DNA of 10,729 bases from JBBIRT01 sp037441725 (GTDB lineage: Bacteria > Desulfobacterota > BSN033 > UBA1163), in contig JBBIRT010000110.1 of assembly GCA_037441725.1 (NCBI GenBank), forward strand, positions 1 to 10,729, given 5' to 3'. This document shows, piece after piece, positions 1 through 5,824 of this stretch (its first letter is position 1; every line of letters begins with the position of its first letter). The notes under the pieces were generated by a model. It searched no databases. It had not been told where the DNA came from and saw only the letters and a program-made list of their open reading frames with translations. The position numbers and the translations under genes were made by a program.

Positions 1-211
1 CTAAGGAATTCTGTAGTTATGGGACAAACTGAGGTTTCCGCTATAAAATTTTCTCTGACATCCCTGCCTGATTCCCCGGATGAGGGATGCATTACGAATT
101 AACATACATAGTCCTTTAAAATATTTATTTGGCTTAGAAGTCAAAAGGTTTGGACTCCACCGTTAAAAATCTTTGAAAGAGACATGATCATCTTGACTTT
201 CTGCTAATTAT
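1..211. other. Upstream leader region, no gene assigned
   Basis: This stretch precedes the biotin operon. The forward frame beginning at base 1 stays open for 33 codons to a TAA at 100-102, so it could be the tail of an upstream plus-strand gene. A minus-strand frame from an ATG at 105 to a TAG at 3-1 is equally open. Neither reads as a family I recognise, so no gene is called. A possible -35 box TTGACT at 193-198, with a weak TAACTT 17 bases downstream at 216-221, lies next to and partly inside the BirA-like operator, where a repressor could block it. Confidence 0.4.
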
Positions 212-242
212 TTGTTAACTTAAATAATTATTAAGTTGACAA
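212..242 (+). promoter_or_regulatory. BirA-type biotin operator upstream of bioYMN
   Basis: An inverted repeat is directly visible. TTGTTAACTT (212-221) faces AAGTTGACAA (233-242); their arms match at 9 of 10 positions. Written as the core half-sites TTGTTAAC and GTTGACAA, the spacer is 15 bases. This agrees with the known bacterial BirA operator layout (TTGTwAAC, 14-16 bases, GTTwACAA-like). It ends 17 bases before the bioY start codon and ahead of its ribosome binding site. The inference is that biotin-bound BirA represses the transporter operon when biotin is plentiful. No birA gene lies in the window. Confidence 0.85.
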
Positions 243-259
243 TTTATAAGGAGGTTTCA

Positions 260-802
260 ATGCCCATTGAGAAATTGAGGATGATCGTTCTTGCCTCTCT
301 GATGGCCGCACTTACAGCCGTTGGAGCCTATATTCATGTTCCTATTGGACCTGTCCCCATTGTCCTCTCAACCCTCTTTGTTCTCCTCAGTGGTCTCCTC
401 TTGGGAAGTAAATGGGGTTTTGTGAGCATGGCTATCTATTTGATAGCTGGGGCTATGGGGATTCCTGTATTTGCAGGAGGAAAAGGTGGAGTTGTCCATT
501 TCTTAGGACCTACAGGAGGTTATCTTTTTGGTTATATGATTGCCTCATGGATTACAGGCCTCATGACTGAACGTTCACCAGTTCTTCTCATCCTGGATAT
601 CCTTGCAGTGATTATAGGCTCAATTGTGATTTATGCCCTTGGAGTCCCTTGGCTTAAGATCATTACGCATATGTCTTGGTCTAAGACATTGATGGTGGGT
701 GTTATTCCTTTCCTCATTGGGGATGCCATAAAGGCGATCGCAGCGATCATCCTTGCAAAGGCTTTAAGGCCCATATTAAAACAACAAAGGGTTACTATTT
801 AA
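260..802 (+). CDS. bioY: Biotin ECF transporter substrate-binding protein BioY
   Basis: BioY is the membrane-embedded S component that binds biotin with high affinity and passes it through an energy-coupling-factor transporter. The 180-residue product is almost entirely hydrophobic with about six membrane segments, the usual BioY size. It carries recognisable family stretches: VPIGPVPI at 27-34, GIPVFAGGKGG at 67-77 and GPTGGYLFGY at 83-92. I place the start at the ATG at 260 because AAGGAGG sits 5 bases upstream at 248-254. A TTG at 236 in the same frame would add eight residues, but it lies inside the operator and has no ribosome site. bioM follows after 18 bases. The dedicated ATPase and T component next door make this a self-sufficient BioMNY system rather than a solitary BioY. 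The identification is secure. Confidence 0.95.
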   Translation: MPIEKLRMIVLASLMAALTAVGAYIHVPIGPVPIVLSTLFVLLSGLLLGSKWGFVSMAIYLIAGAMGIPVFAGGKGGVVHFLGPTGGYLFGYMIASWITGLMTERSPVLLILDILAVIIGSIVIYALGVPWLKIITHMSWSKTLMVGVIPFLIGDAIKAIAAIILAKALRPILKQQRVTI

Positions 803-820
803 TTTAGCGGCTTAGGCAAT

Positions 821-1564
821 ATGATTGAAATTAAAAACTTGCACTATCAATACCCTGACGGAACCAATGCCTTAAAAGACATTAACCTGACTATTCAGAA
901 AGGAGAATTTCTACTTATCTGTGGTCCTAATGGAAGTGGTAAAACAACACTCATTAGGCTCCTCAGTGGTCTCATGAAACCCACCTCAGGGTCTATCTGT
1001 TTCAATGGACTTAATACCCAATACGATCAAAAAAAAATACACCATCTTGTAGGTTTGGTCTTTCAGGATCCTGATAGCCAAATTGTTGGCGAGACAGTTA
1101 GGGAGGACATTGCCTTTGGTCCTGAAAATTTAGGACTTCCGGAAGGAGAAATGATAAAACGGGTGGACTGGGCCCTTCAGGTGATGGGGCTTAAAGATCT
1201 TTCTGAGAAACCTTGTTACCTCCTCTCTGGAGGAGAAAAAAGGCGGCTCGCCATTGCTGGGGTTCTGGCCATGACTCCCCAGGTGATTCTTTTTGATGAA
1301 CCTTTCTCCTTCTTAGACTATCCGGGAATCTGCGAAGTCCTGAAACACATGATTCAATTACATCAAAAAGGACACACCTTAATCGTCACAACTCATGATG
1401 TGGAAAAAGTAATTGCCCATGTGGACCGAATGGCTATTATTTATGAAGGTGAACTAAAAATGGCAGGACCACCTGAAGACCTCTTGATGAACCTCACCCA
1501 ATATGGGATTCGACCTCCTTGTTATGCAATCCTTGGGATGAAAAAAGTCTCATGGCTCGAATAA
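821..1564 (+). CDS. bioM: Biotin ECF transporter ATPase BioM
   Basis: This is a cytoplasmic ABC ATPase of the ECF (CbiO/EcfA) type that powers biotin uptake with BioY and BioN. Over 247 residues the expected motifs appear in order: Walker A GPNGSGKTT at 35-43, Q-loop FQDPDSQ at 81-87 (the QxPDxQ form is typical of ECF ATPases), signature LSGGEKRR at 135-142, Walker B VILFDEP at 155-161, D-loop FLD at 164-166 and switch histidine H192. All catalytic residues are intact. One small deviation is FDEPFSFLD where most family members have FDEPTSGLD. No strong ribosome site precedes the ATG, only a weak TAGG, so translation may be coupled to bioY, which ends 18 bases upstream. The last 13 bases overlap the start of bioN. 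The family is certain; the biotin assignment comes from bioY and the BirA-type operator. Confidence 0.93.
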   Translation: MIEIKNLHYQYPDGTNALKDINLTIQKGEFLLICGPNGSGKTTLIRLLSGLMKPTSGSICFNGLNTQYDQKKIHHLVGLVFQDPDSQIVGETVREDIAFGPENLGLPEGEMIKRVDWALQVMGLKDLSEKPCYLLSGGEKRRLAIAGVLAMTPQVILFDEPFSFLDYPGICEVLKHMIQLHQKGHTLIVTTHDVEKVIAHVDRMAIIYEGELKMAGPPEDLLMNLTQYGIRPPCYAILGMKKVSWLE

Positions 1565-2319
1565 TCTTTCACTACATTCCTGGCAGATCTTTACTTCATC
1601 AATGGGATGGACGATGTAAATTCTTAGGACTTATATTGGTAACCACCACCCTGGTCCAATTGAAATTGATCTGGCTTGTCTTTAATTCACTCCTATTCGT
1701 TGGGCTGATCCTCCTGTCGAGATTACCCCTCAAATCATTTTTAAGGGATTTCAAGATGTGGACCCCCTTTCTTTTCATACTCTTTCTCTTTCAAATATTT
1801 CTATACGAAGGAAGAGGATCGCCAATCCTTCACGGGCTCCCAATAAGTAAAGAAGGATTATTTTTGGGGGGATTAACCTGCTGGAGATTAGGTCTTATTC
1901 TTGGATTTGGGATTCTTTTTACTGCGGTATCCCGTCCTCGGGAGCTTCAAAATACCATCACCTGGCTTCTAAAACCAATCCCTTTTACTCCTGAACGACG
2001 GATTGGACTCATGCTCTCACTGACCCTTAAATTTTTCACTATCATTTTAGACCAATTTGAGGAAGTCCGTTTGGCCCACAGGGTTCGATTAGGTGACCAG
2101 ATTAGGAATCCACTTCGTAAGGCTAAATTTCTTGTCTTGCCCATTTTTCGCCGTTCATTCTCTCAGGCAGAAGAAGTCACCCACGCCCTCATAGCAAGAG
2201 GATATCATGAAGATTTGCCTGTTAAATTTCCTAAGTTTCCATTTCTTCAACTCATCCCTCTAATCTTTCTTCTTATCTTTTATTCATGTACAGGATGGTT
2301 CTTTTCCTCTCTCCCTTAG
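1552..2319 (+). CDS. bioN: Biotin ECF transporter transmembrane protein BioN (EcfT family)
   Basis: BioN is the T component, the membrane scaffold that couples ATP hydrolysis by BioM to movement of BioY. The 255-residue protein opens with an EcfT-like segment, YIPGRSLLHQWDGRCKFLG, followed by several hydrophobic helices. It contains the cytoplasmic coupling region with AHRVRLGD, in place of the first Ala-Arg-Gly motif, and the canonical ARG at 215-217 (ALIARGYHED), both of which contact the ATPases. I chose the ATG at 1552, which gives the family-type N terminus MARIIFHYIPG and a 13-base overlap with bioM. A TTG at 1519 would add 11 residues with no family resemblance. The first ARG motif is degenerate. 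The stop codon overlaps by 3 bases the stop of the receiver gene on the opposite strand, with no terminator between them. Confidence 0.9.
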   Translation: MARIIFHYIPGRSLLHQWDGRCKFLGLILVTTTLVQLKLIWLVFNSLLFVGLILLSRLPLKSFLRDFKMWTPFLFILFLFQIFLYEGRGSPILHGLPISKEGLFLGGLTCWRLGLILGFGILFTAVSRPRELQNTITWLLKPIPFTPERRIGLMLSLTLKFFTIILDQFEEVRLAHRVRLGDQIRNPLRKAKFLVLPIFRRSFSQAEEVTHALIARGYHEDLPVKFPKFPFLQLIPLIFLLIFYSCTGWFFSSLP

Positions 2320-2744
2320 GCAGGAACAATCTCCGGAATAAGGATAGGAAAGAAACCCTCTTTGATGTTCTCCCGTTCAACCTTCTCAAATGCACATTCT
2401 ACCGCCGATTTCACTTCTCCCAGATCAATGGGTTTCATGGCCTGATAGAAGATTCCTGCTCCCCGGAGTCGTTTGACCAATCCGAGTGATTCTTCGGAGG
2501 AGATCACGATAATCTGAATCTTTGAATTGATTTGCTTGAGCACGGAGACGACATCGCAGGCCTTCACCCCTTCAATTTCATCATCGATGAGAATGACATG
2601 AATATTTTTCTTTCGAATCTTTCGGATTAACTCACTCATCACCTTTGTTGTCTCCACTTTATATCCCAAACCGTGAAAAAAGGTGGAGAGAGAGCGTTTC
2701 CAAAGATCATCTTGATAAGCGATGAGTATTGTCTTTGATTTCAT
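2316..2744 (-). CDS. Stand-alone receiver (CheY-like) domain protein, partly degenerate
   Basis: The 142-residue product is a single response-regulator receiver domain with a short C-terminal tail and no DNA-binding or enzymatic output domain. The fold pattern is clear. Beta-1 is KTILIAY, the phosphoacceptor-position aspartate is D54 in VILIDDEIEG, the switch serine is S82 or S83 in IIVISSEES, and the invariant lysine is K104 in AMKPID. The acidic pair that normally follows beta-1 and binds magnesium is replaced by Y10-Q11, with D12-D13 one or two positions later, so phosphorylation may be impaired or metal binding altered. A GAGGAG ribosome site precedes the ATG. It is the third gene of a leftward operon, 25 bases after a small membrane protein gene. 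With no histidine kinase in view, its partner is unknown. It could be a phospho-relay intermediate, a protein-interaction switch or a pseudo-receiver. Confidence 0.85.
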   Translation of the reverse strand: MKSKTILIAYQDDLWKRSLSTFFHGLGYKVETTKVMSELIRKIRKKNIHVILIDDEIEGVKACDVVSVLKQINSKIQIIVISSEESLGLVKRLRGAGIFYQAMKPIDLGEVKSAVECAFEKVERENIKEGFFPILIPEIVPA

Positions 2745-2769
2745 GGCGATCTCCTCGATTCTAAATCTT

Positions 2770-3024
2770 TTATGTCACCTGGATAAGAGCTTCAGACTCC
2801 CTTGGAGGAGAAATACTTGTTTTAATAAAAGAGGAGAGGAGGATCCCTGCAGGGATCAACTGAGCCAACACGACAATGATCCCGAAGGTAAAGAGGAAGG
2901 CGATTCCCAAAAGTCCCAATCCCCTGACCCCTCCTTTATATGCAATCCCAAAAGAGAATAAGATAATCGATGTGATCAAGATCAAACTCAGGATTGCAAG
3001 GATTTTCTTCATTTTTATAGACAT
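2770..3024 (-). CDS. Small membrane protein, paralogue of its upstream neighbour
   Basis: I recognise no named family for this 84-residue hydrophobic protein. It starts MSIKMKK, followed by a first hydrophobic helix at about 8-28, a short glycine-rich turn (KGGVRGLG at 30-37) and a second helix at about 38-67. It ends in a polar tail. The second helix holds QLIPA at 55-59 followed by GILLSSFI. This matches QLIPA followed by AILFFSFI in the protein encoded just upstream, indicating an ancient tandem duplication. GGGAGGA upstream of the ATG at 3024 supports that start; the internal methionine at residue 5 is less well placed. It lies 37 bases after its paralogue and 25 bases before the receiver gene, so the three are probably co-transcribed. 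The function is unknown; insertion in the cytoplasmic membrane is inferred. Confidence 0.75.
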   Translation of the reverse strand: MSIKMKKILAILSLILITSIILFSFGIAYKGGVRGLGLLGIAFLFTFGIIVVLAQLIPAGILLSSFIKTSISPPRESEALIQVT

Positions 3025-3061
3025 GACGGTCCTCCCTATGCTATTTACCTTCTCTTAGAAT

Positions 3062-3346
3062 CTACTTTTTGACGGCAACCGGTTCAACTCCAGGAAGTAC
3101 CACTTCCTCTTCAACTTTCTTCTCTTTCTTAAAGGCCATTGTGGTCGCAGTCCCGATAAAGCTGAAGAAGAGAATTGCAGCCGGAATCAATTGGAGAAGA
3201 ACAATAATGGCTCCAATGATGATGAATATCCAGAGTGCCGGCCCAGCTTCTTTAAGGCTAATCGAACGTGCAAATGCTGGAGTACTCATTAAAGTGATAA
3301 CCCCTATCATCAACCCTGTCTTGATTCCTTTCATCCTTTTTTCCAT
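3062..3346 (-). CDS. Small membrane protein with signal peptide, first gene of receiver operon
   Basis: This 94-residue protein has no family name that I can give. It shows a basic N terminus (MEKRMKGIK), a hydrophobic core and an AFA processing-like site ending at residue 26, which suggests a cleavable signal peptide. One hydrophobic helix follows at about 38-65, containing QLIPA at 52-56. A charged tail follows, rich in Lys and Glu with a run of valines and prolines (about 73-94). About two thirds of the residues in the QLIPA stretch are shared with the downstream gene product. A strong AGGAGG ribosome site lies 8 bases before the ATG. A sigma-54-like element sits about 40 bases further upstream, giving a leader of about 28 bases. 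A periplasmic or membrane adaptor role is possible but not shown. Confidence 0.8.
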   Translation of the reverse strand: MEKRMKGIKTGLMIGVITLMSTPAFARSISLKEAGPALWIFIIIGAIIVLLQLIPAAILFFSFIGTATTMAFKKEKKVEEEVVLPGVEPVAVKK

Positions 3347-3384
3347 TTTTAGTTCCTCCTTTCTTCTGAGTTCAACCTCTATAT

Positions 3385-3400
3385 TGCATTTGCTATGCCG
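3385..3400 (-). promoter_or_regulatory. Candidate sigma-54 promoter for the small-protein/receiver operon
   Basis: Read on the minus strand, the bases are CGGCATAGCAAATGCA. The invariant GG (3399-3398) and GC (3387-3386) are exactly 10 bases apart, as sigma-54 requires for its -24 and -12 elements. The match to TGGCACR-N4-TTGCA is 4 of 6 in the first block and 4 of 5 in the second. The predicted start of transcription is near 3374, about 28 bases before the start codon at 3346 and just ahead of its ribosome site. The A+T-rich DNA behind it could take an enhancer-binding activator and IHF. The element is short and imperfect, so chance occurrence is possible. Confidence 0.4.
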
Positions 3401-3450
3401 AGAAAAAAAATATTTTAATTATTTAATATCATTAATATTTTTTAAAAATT

Positions 3451-3594
3451 TTAATTAAGTAGGACGTTAATTAAAAGCTGGAAAGAATAAAATTAATATA
3501 CATATTGGAAACAAGATGTTTTGATATTAATGTAATTAATTAAAATTATTAATTTATTTTATATATAGAAAAATTATACATACAGATTAATTAA
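3451..3594. repeat. Cluster of four TTAATTAA palindromes
   Basis: The 8-base palindrome TTAATTAA occurs at 3451-3458, 3467-3474, 3536-3543 and 3587-3594. Even allowing for about 80% A+T, roughly 0.1 copies would be expected by chance in 150 bases, so four is an excess. The distances between starts are 16, 69 and 51 bases, not an even helical spacing. A binding site for a nucleoid protein or for a regulator of the flanking operons is possible. The copies may also simply reflect extreme base composition. Confidence 0.5.
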
Positions 3595-3602
3595 GATATT
3601 AA

Positions 3603-3624
3603 GAATATACATCGAATATACATC
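3603..3624. repeat. Tandem 11-bp direct repeat GAATATACATC x2
   Basis: GAATATACATC is present twice back to back, at 3603-3613 and 3614-3624, without mismatch. The period is close to one helical turn, so two protein monomers would bind the same face of the DNA. Related ATATACAT words occur nearby, for example in AATATACATATT near 3497. It lies about 200 bases upstream of both the sigma-54-like element (leftward) and the etf promoter (rightward), a suitable place for an enhancer or regulator site. No known regulator is matched. Confidence 0.55.
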
Positions 3625-3805
3625 ATGGTAAAATTGACTTTTGATTGGTTAAAACTGCATGATATCTCGTTAATTTCATTATAATTATCATGGCTACCTG
3701 GCCCCCTTAGAATCATAAAAATCCCATATCTTTTCTCTCAAAAGGTTCATATTGTTTTTCTGTTATTGACTTTAACCCATAATTTGAGTTTTTTTTTAAA
3801 CTGAC

Positions 3806-3834
3806 TTGACAATCGAAAAGATAAGAAGCAGAAT
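3806..3834 (+). promoter_or_regulatory. Candidate sigma-70 promoter of etfAB
   Basis: A perfect -35 box TTGACA (3806-3811) is followed after 17 bases by CAGAAT (3829-3834), which matches 4 of 6 positions of the -10 consensus. Transcription would begin near 3841, leaving a leader of about 16 bases that still includes the ribosome site AGGAGG at 3846-3851. The -35 and the spacing are good; the -10 is mediocre. Confidence 0.5.
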
Positions 3835-3856
3835 GACTCCAGCTTAGGAGGAAAAG

Positions 3857-4852
3857 ATGAGACCAGATGATGAAAGAATTTTGATTTGCATAGAAAGAGA
3901 GGCTGAAAGGATTCATCCAATTTCCTTTGAATTATTGAAGGCAGGCAGAGAAGTTACCGATTGTTTAAACGGAAAACTTTGTTGTGTGCTATTAGGGAAT
4001 TCAATGGGGCAATTTTTAAAGGAAATGACCCCTTATGCTGATGAGGTTTATCTTCTTGATCATCACTCCCTGGAGAGTTTTGATCCTGAGGTCTATACAG
4101 TTGCTTTATATCATTTCTTCCAGTCTATCCATCCCTCTGCGATTCTTATGGGCCATACAATGAATTATCAGAATATAGCCGCCAAGTTGGCTTATCGATT
4201 GGGGACAGAAATCATTACCGATTGCATTCAGCTTGCAATTGAAGAAAGAACAGGCCACCTCCTTTGTCGGAAGCCCATATATGGATCAAAATTTATAGCC
4301 ACCTTCAAGCAAGAAAAGAAACCCTACATTGTAACCATAAGGTCAAAGGCTTGGGAGCCAATTCCCAAACCAACTTCCAATGCAGAGGTGATTCATTTTA
4401 CTCCACTCCTTGATGAAATTAGGTTTAGAGAAGATCTCTTAAAAAGAGTTAAAGAAGAGAGTATTGATTTAAGTCATGCAGAGGCCATTGTTTCAGCAGG
4501 CCGTGGGGTTAAAGATGCTGAGGGGTTTGTTCGACTAAAGGAGTTAATCCAAATCCTCCATCGATTTTTTAATAGAGTTGAATTGGGGGCCAGTCGGCCC
4601 ATCGTGGATGCCCATCTGGTCCCCTCTTCTCGGCAAGTCGGACTTACAGGAGAGAAGGTTGCGCCAGAACTTTATATGGCTATTGGAATCTCGGGCTCCA
4701 TGCAACATGTCACAGGTATTCTTGGAGCAAAAAAAATTGTTGCCATTAATACCAATCCAAGGGCCCCTATTTTCCAGGTCGCCGACTATGGAGTCATTGG
4801 CCCTTACGAAGAGGTCCTGCCTGGACTTGTAAAAAAATTGGAGGAATTATGA
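3857..4852 (+). CDS. etfA: Electron transfer flavoprotein, alpha subunit
   Basis: EtfA pairs with EtfB and carries FAD in its C-terminal domain, shuttling electrons between acyl-CoA dehydrogenases and other redox partners. At 331 residues the length is normal. The FAD domain shows GASRP at 244-248, QVGLTG at 260-265, the ETF-alpha signature from LYMAIGISGSMQH to 284, and AINTNPRAPIF at 296-306. In the last segment an Asn replaces the Asp usual in AINxDxxAPIF. The N-terminal half is the nucleotide-binding-like ETF domain, and no ferredoxin domain is attached. AGGAGG lies 5 bases before the ATG. The stop overlaps the etfB start as ATGA. The gene order alpha then beta is the reverse of the common etfB-etfA order. 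No acyl-CoA dehydrogenase gene accompanies the pair here, so the physiological partner is unknown. Confidence 0.95.
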   Translation: MRPDDERILICIEREAERIHPISFELLKAGREVTDCLNGKLCCVLLGNSMGQFLKEMTPYADEVYLLDHHSLESFDPEVYTVALYHFFQSIHPSAILMGHTMNYQNIAAKLAYRLGTEIITDCIQLAIEERTGHLLCRKPIYGSKFIATFKQEKKPYIVTIRSKAWEPIPKPTSNAEVIHFTPLLDEIRFREDLLKRVKEESIDLSHAEAIVSAGRGVKDAEGFVRLKELIQILHRFFNRVELGASRPIVDAHLVPSSRQVGLTGEKVAPELYMAIGISGSMQHVTGILGAKKIVAINTNPRAPIFQVADYGVIGPYEEVLPGLVKKLEEL

Positions 4853-5643
4853 AGCCATTCCAAATCATCGTCTGTTTAAAACAGATTCCTGACCCCGAAG
4901 GTCCCCTGGAGGCCTTTCAGATTGATCCGGAGGGTAAAAGGGTGATCCCTATTGGAATTCCACCCGTGATCAATCCTTTCGATGAGAATGCCCTGGAGGC
5001 AGCCATCCGTCTCAAGGAAGATTATGGAGCAAAAGTCACAGCGATCAGCATGGGTGAAAAACTGGCTCAGCCTGTTCTGAGAAAGGCGTTGGCAGCTGGA
5101 GCTGATGAGCTCATTCTTTTTGTTGATTCCCATTTCAAAGATCTCGATAGCTTTTCAACGGCCTATGTTCTCTCGAAAGCGATCCATAAAATTGGATCAT
5201 ATGATCTCATCCTGACTGGAAGACAAGCAGGGGATTGGGATTTTGGAATAACGGGGTTGCTGCTGGCAGAGATGCTCCAAATACCAAGCATCAATTTGGC
5301 AAGGAAGATTGAGAGGAGAGGGGATGAGATCCGGGTTGAGAAGTTGATCCAAGACGGATATGATTTAGTGAAAGTGAAGACTCCTGTGTTGATCACGGTG
5401 AGCAGTGAAATTGGAGAACTCCGCTATGTATCCATTCGATCCCTTCAGTCAGTCAGCAAAAAACCGGTAATGATCTATGGGGCCGATGATCTTAATCTTG
5501 ATCTTCAGAGATTAACGACGAAAAAGATCCTTGATTTATCCCCTTTCCAGAGTCAAAGAGAATGTAAATTTATTGAAGGGGAATCCCATCAACAAAAGGG
5601 TGAAAACCTGGCCCTGAAATTGCGAGAAGATAGAATTATCTGA
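4849..5643 (+). CDS. etfB: Electron transfer flavoprotein, beta subunit
   Basis: EtfB forms the heterodimer with EtfA and binds AMP, or a second FAD in bifurcating ETFs. The 264 residues contain the family landmarks KQIPDP at 11-16, INPFDENALEAA at 41-52, GRQAGDWDFG at 124-133 and the ETF-beta signature region VKTPVLITVSSEIGELRYVSI. The segment GRQAGDWDFG differs from the common GRQAIDGDTAQVGP pattern next to the nucleotide site; this may mark a particular ETF subgroup. Whether it bifurcates cannot be told by eye. A GGAGG ribosome site lies inside the end of etfA and the start codon overlaps its stop, which favours one-to-one production. A C-terminal tail of about 50 polar residues may wrap around EtfA, as in known ETFs. 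Confidence 0.95.
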   Translation: MKPFQIIVCLKQIPDPEGPLEAFQIDPEGKRVIPIGIPPVINPFDENALEAAIRLKEDYGAKVTAISMGEKLAQPVLRKALAAGADELILFVDSHFKDLDSFSTAYVLSKAIHKIGSYDLILTGRQAGDWDFGITGLLLAEMLQIPSINLARKIERRGDEIRVEKLIQDGYDLVKVKTPVLITVSSEIGELRYVSIRSLQSVSKKPVMIYGADDLNLDLQRLTTKKILDLSPFQSQRECKFIEGESHQQKGENLALKLREDRII

Positions 5644-5653
5644 AATTTTAAGG

Positions 5654-5674
5654 AAGAATATTCTTTTTTAAGAA
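5654..5674 (+). terminator. Possible weak terminator after etfB
   Basis: Just after the etfB stop, AAGAATATTCTT (5654-5665) is a perfect 12-base palindrome that runs into T residues (5664-5669). The alternative pairing TTCTT with AAGAA (5661-5674) is also possible. The stem has almost no G-C pairs and no real loop, so it would be a poor Rho-independent terminator. It is listed because of its position and T-tract. Confidence 0.25.
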
Positions 5675-5743
5675 GGATCTTCATTCCGCCCTTTTCATCT
5701 CTCCATCCCTCCTCCATGGGATTGTGTTGGAATGAGTGATTTG

Positions 5744-5824
5744 CCCCTTCACCAGCTTAGGACAAACGGTGAGTCGATGGATTTTTGGCAAGGTCTTCAC
5801 CCTTAGGGTGAAGGTTCGAACCTT
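5744..5824. repeat. Degenerate interspersed intergenic repeat with two abutting palindromes
   Basis: Bases 5744-5773 (CCCCTTCACCAGCTTAGGAC, then AAACGGTGAG) closely resemble an element I remember from many bacterial genomes, CCCTTCGACAAGCTCAGGAC followed by GAACGGTGAG. Spurious translation of that element gives peptides like TVRPELVEG; here the minus strand would read TVCPKLVKG. Twenty-one bases further on are CTTCACCCT-T-AGGGTGAAG (5795-5813, 9-base perfect arms) and AAGGTTCGAACCTT (5811-5824, a perfect 14-base palindrome) sharing 3 bases. The 325-base gap between etfB and the MFS gene holds no convincing gene. The family resemblance is from memory; the palindromes are directly visible. Confidence 0.6.

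Larger units (their letters stand above)
3401..3800. other. Very A+T-rich divergent intergenic region
   Basis: About 400 bases between the leftward small-protein operon and the rightward etf operon hold no convincing gene. From about 3410 to 3680 the sequence is strikingly poor in G and C, far below the flanking coding DNA. Short open frames crossing it are low-complexity or run into etfA in the wrong frame. Visible structure includes four TTAATTAA palindromes, a tandem 11-base repeat and repeated ATATACAT words. The likely roles are promoter DNA, bending and nucleoid-protein binding for the two divergent operons. A G+C-rich island near 3690-3705 (TACCTGGCCCCC) breaks the pattern without an obvious hairpin. 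Confidence 0.6.

Noticed and set aside
61..87. TCCCT...AGGGA inverted repeat as a terminator of an upstream gene
   Set aside because: Five-base arms with a long loop and no T-tract after it; too weak to support.
1..102. Forward frame open from base 1 to TAA at 100-102, possible tail of an upstream gene
   Set aside because: Thirty-three codons is within chance expectation, and a minus-strand frame over the same bases is equally open; no family resemblance in either.
3069..3458. Plus-strand open frame of 129 codons opposite the first small membrane protein
   Set aside because: It lies antisense to a gene with a strong ribosome site, signal peptide and paralogue, and its own sequence ends in A+T-rich low-complexity DNA.
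3401..3680. Possible CRISPR leader or array, or origin of replication, in the A+T-rich region
   Set aside because: There are no regularly spaced repeats with unique spacers, no DnaA-box cluster and no neighbouring cas or dnaA genes.
3713..3916. Minus-strand open frame overlapping the start of etfA
   Set aside because: It overlaps the etf promoter and start codon, has no ribosome site and no recognisable features.
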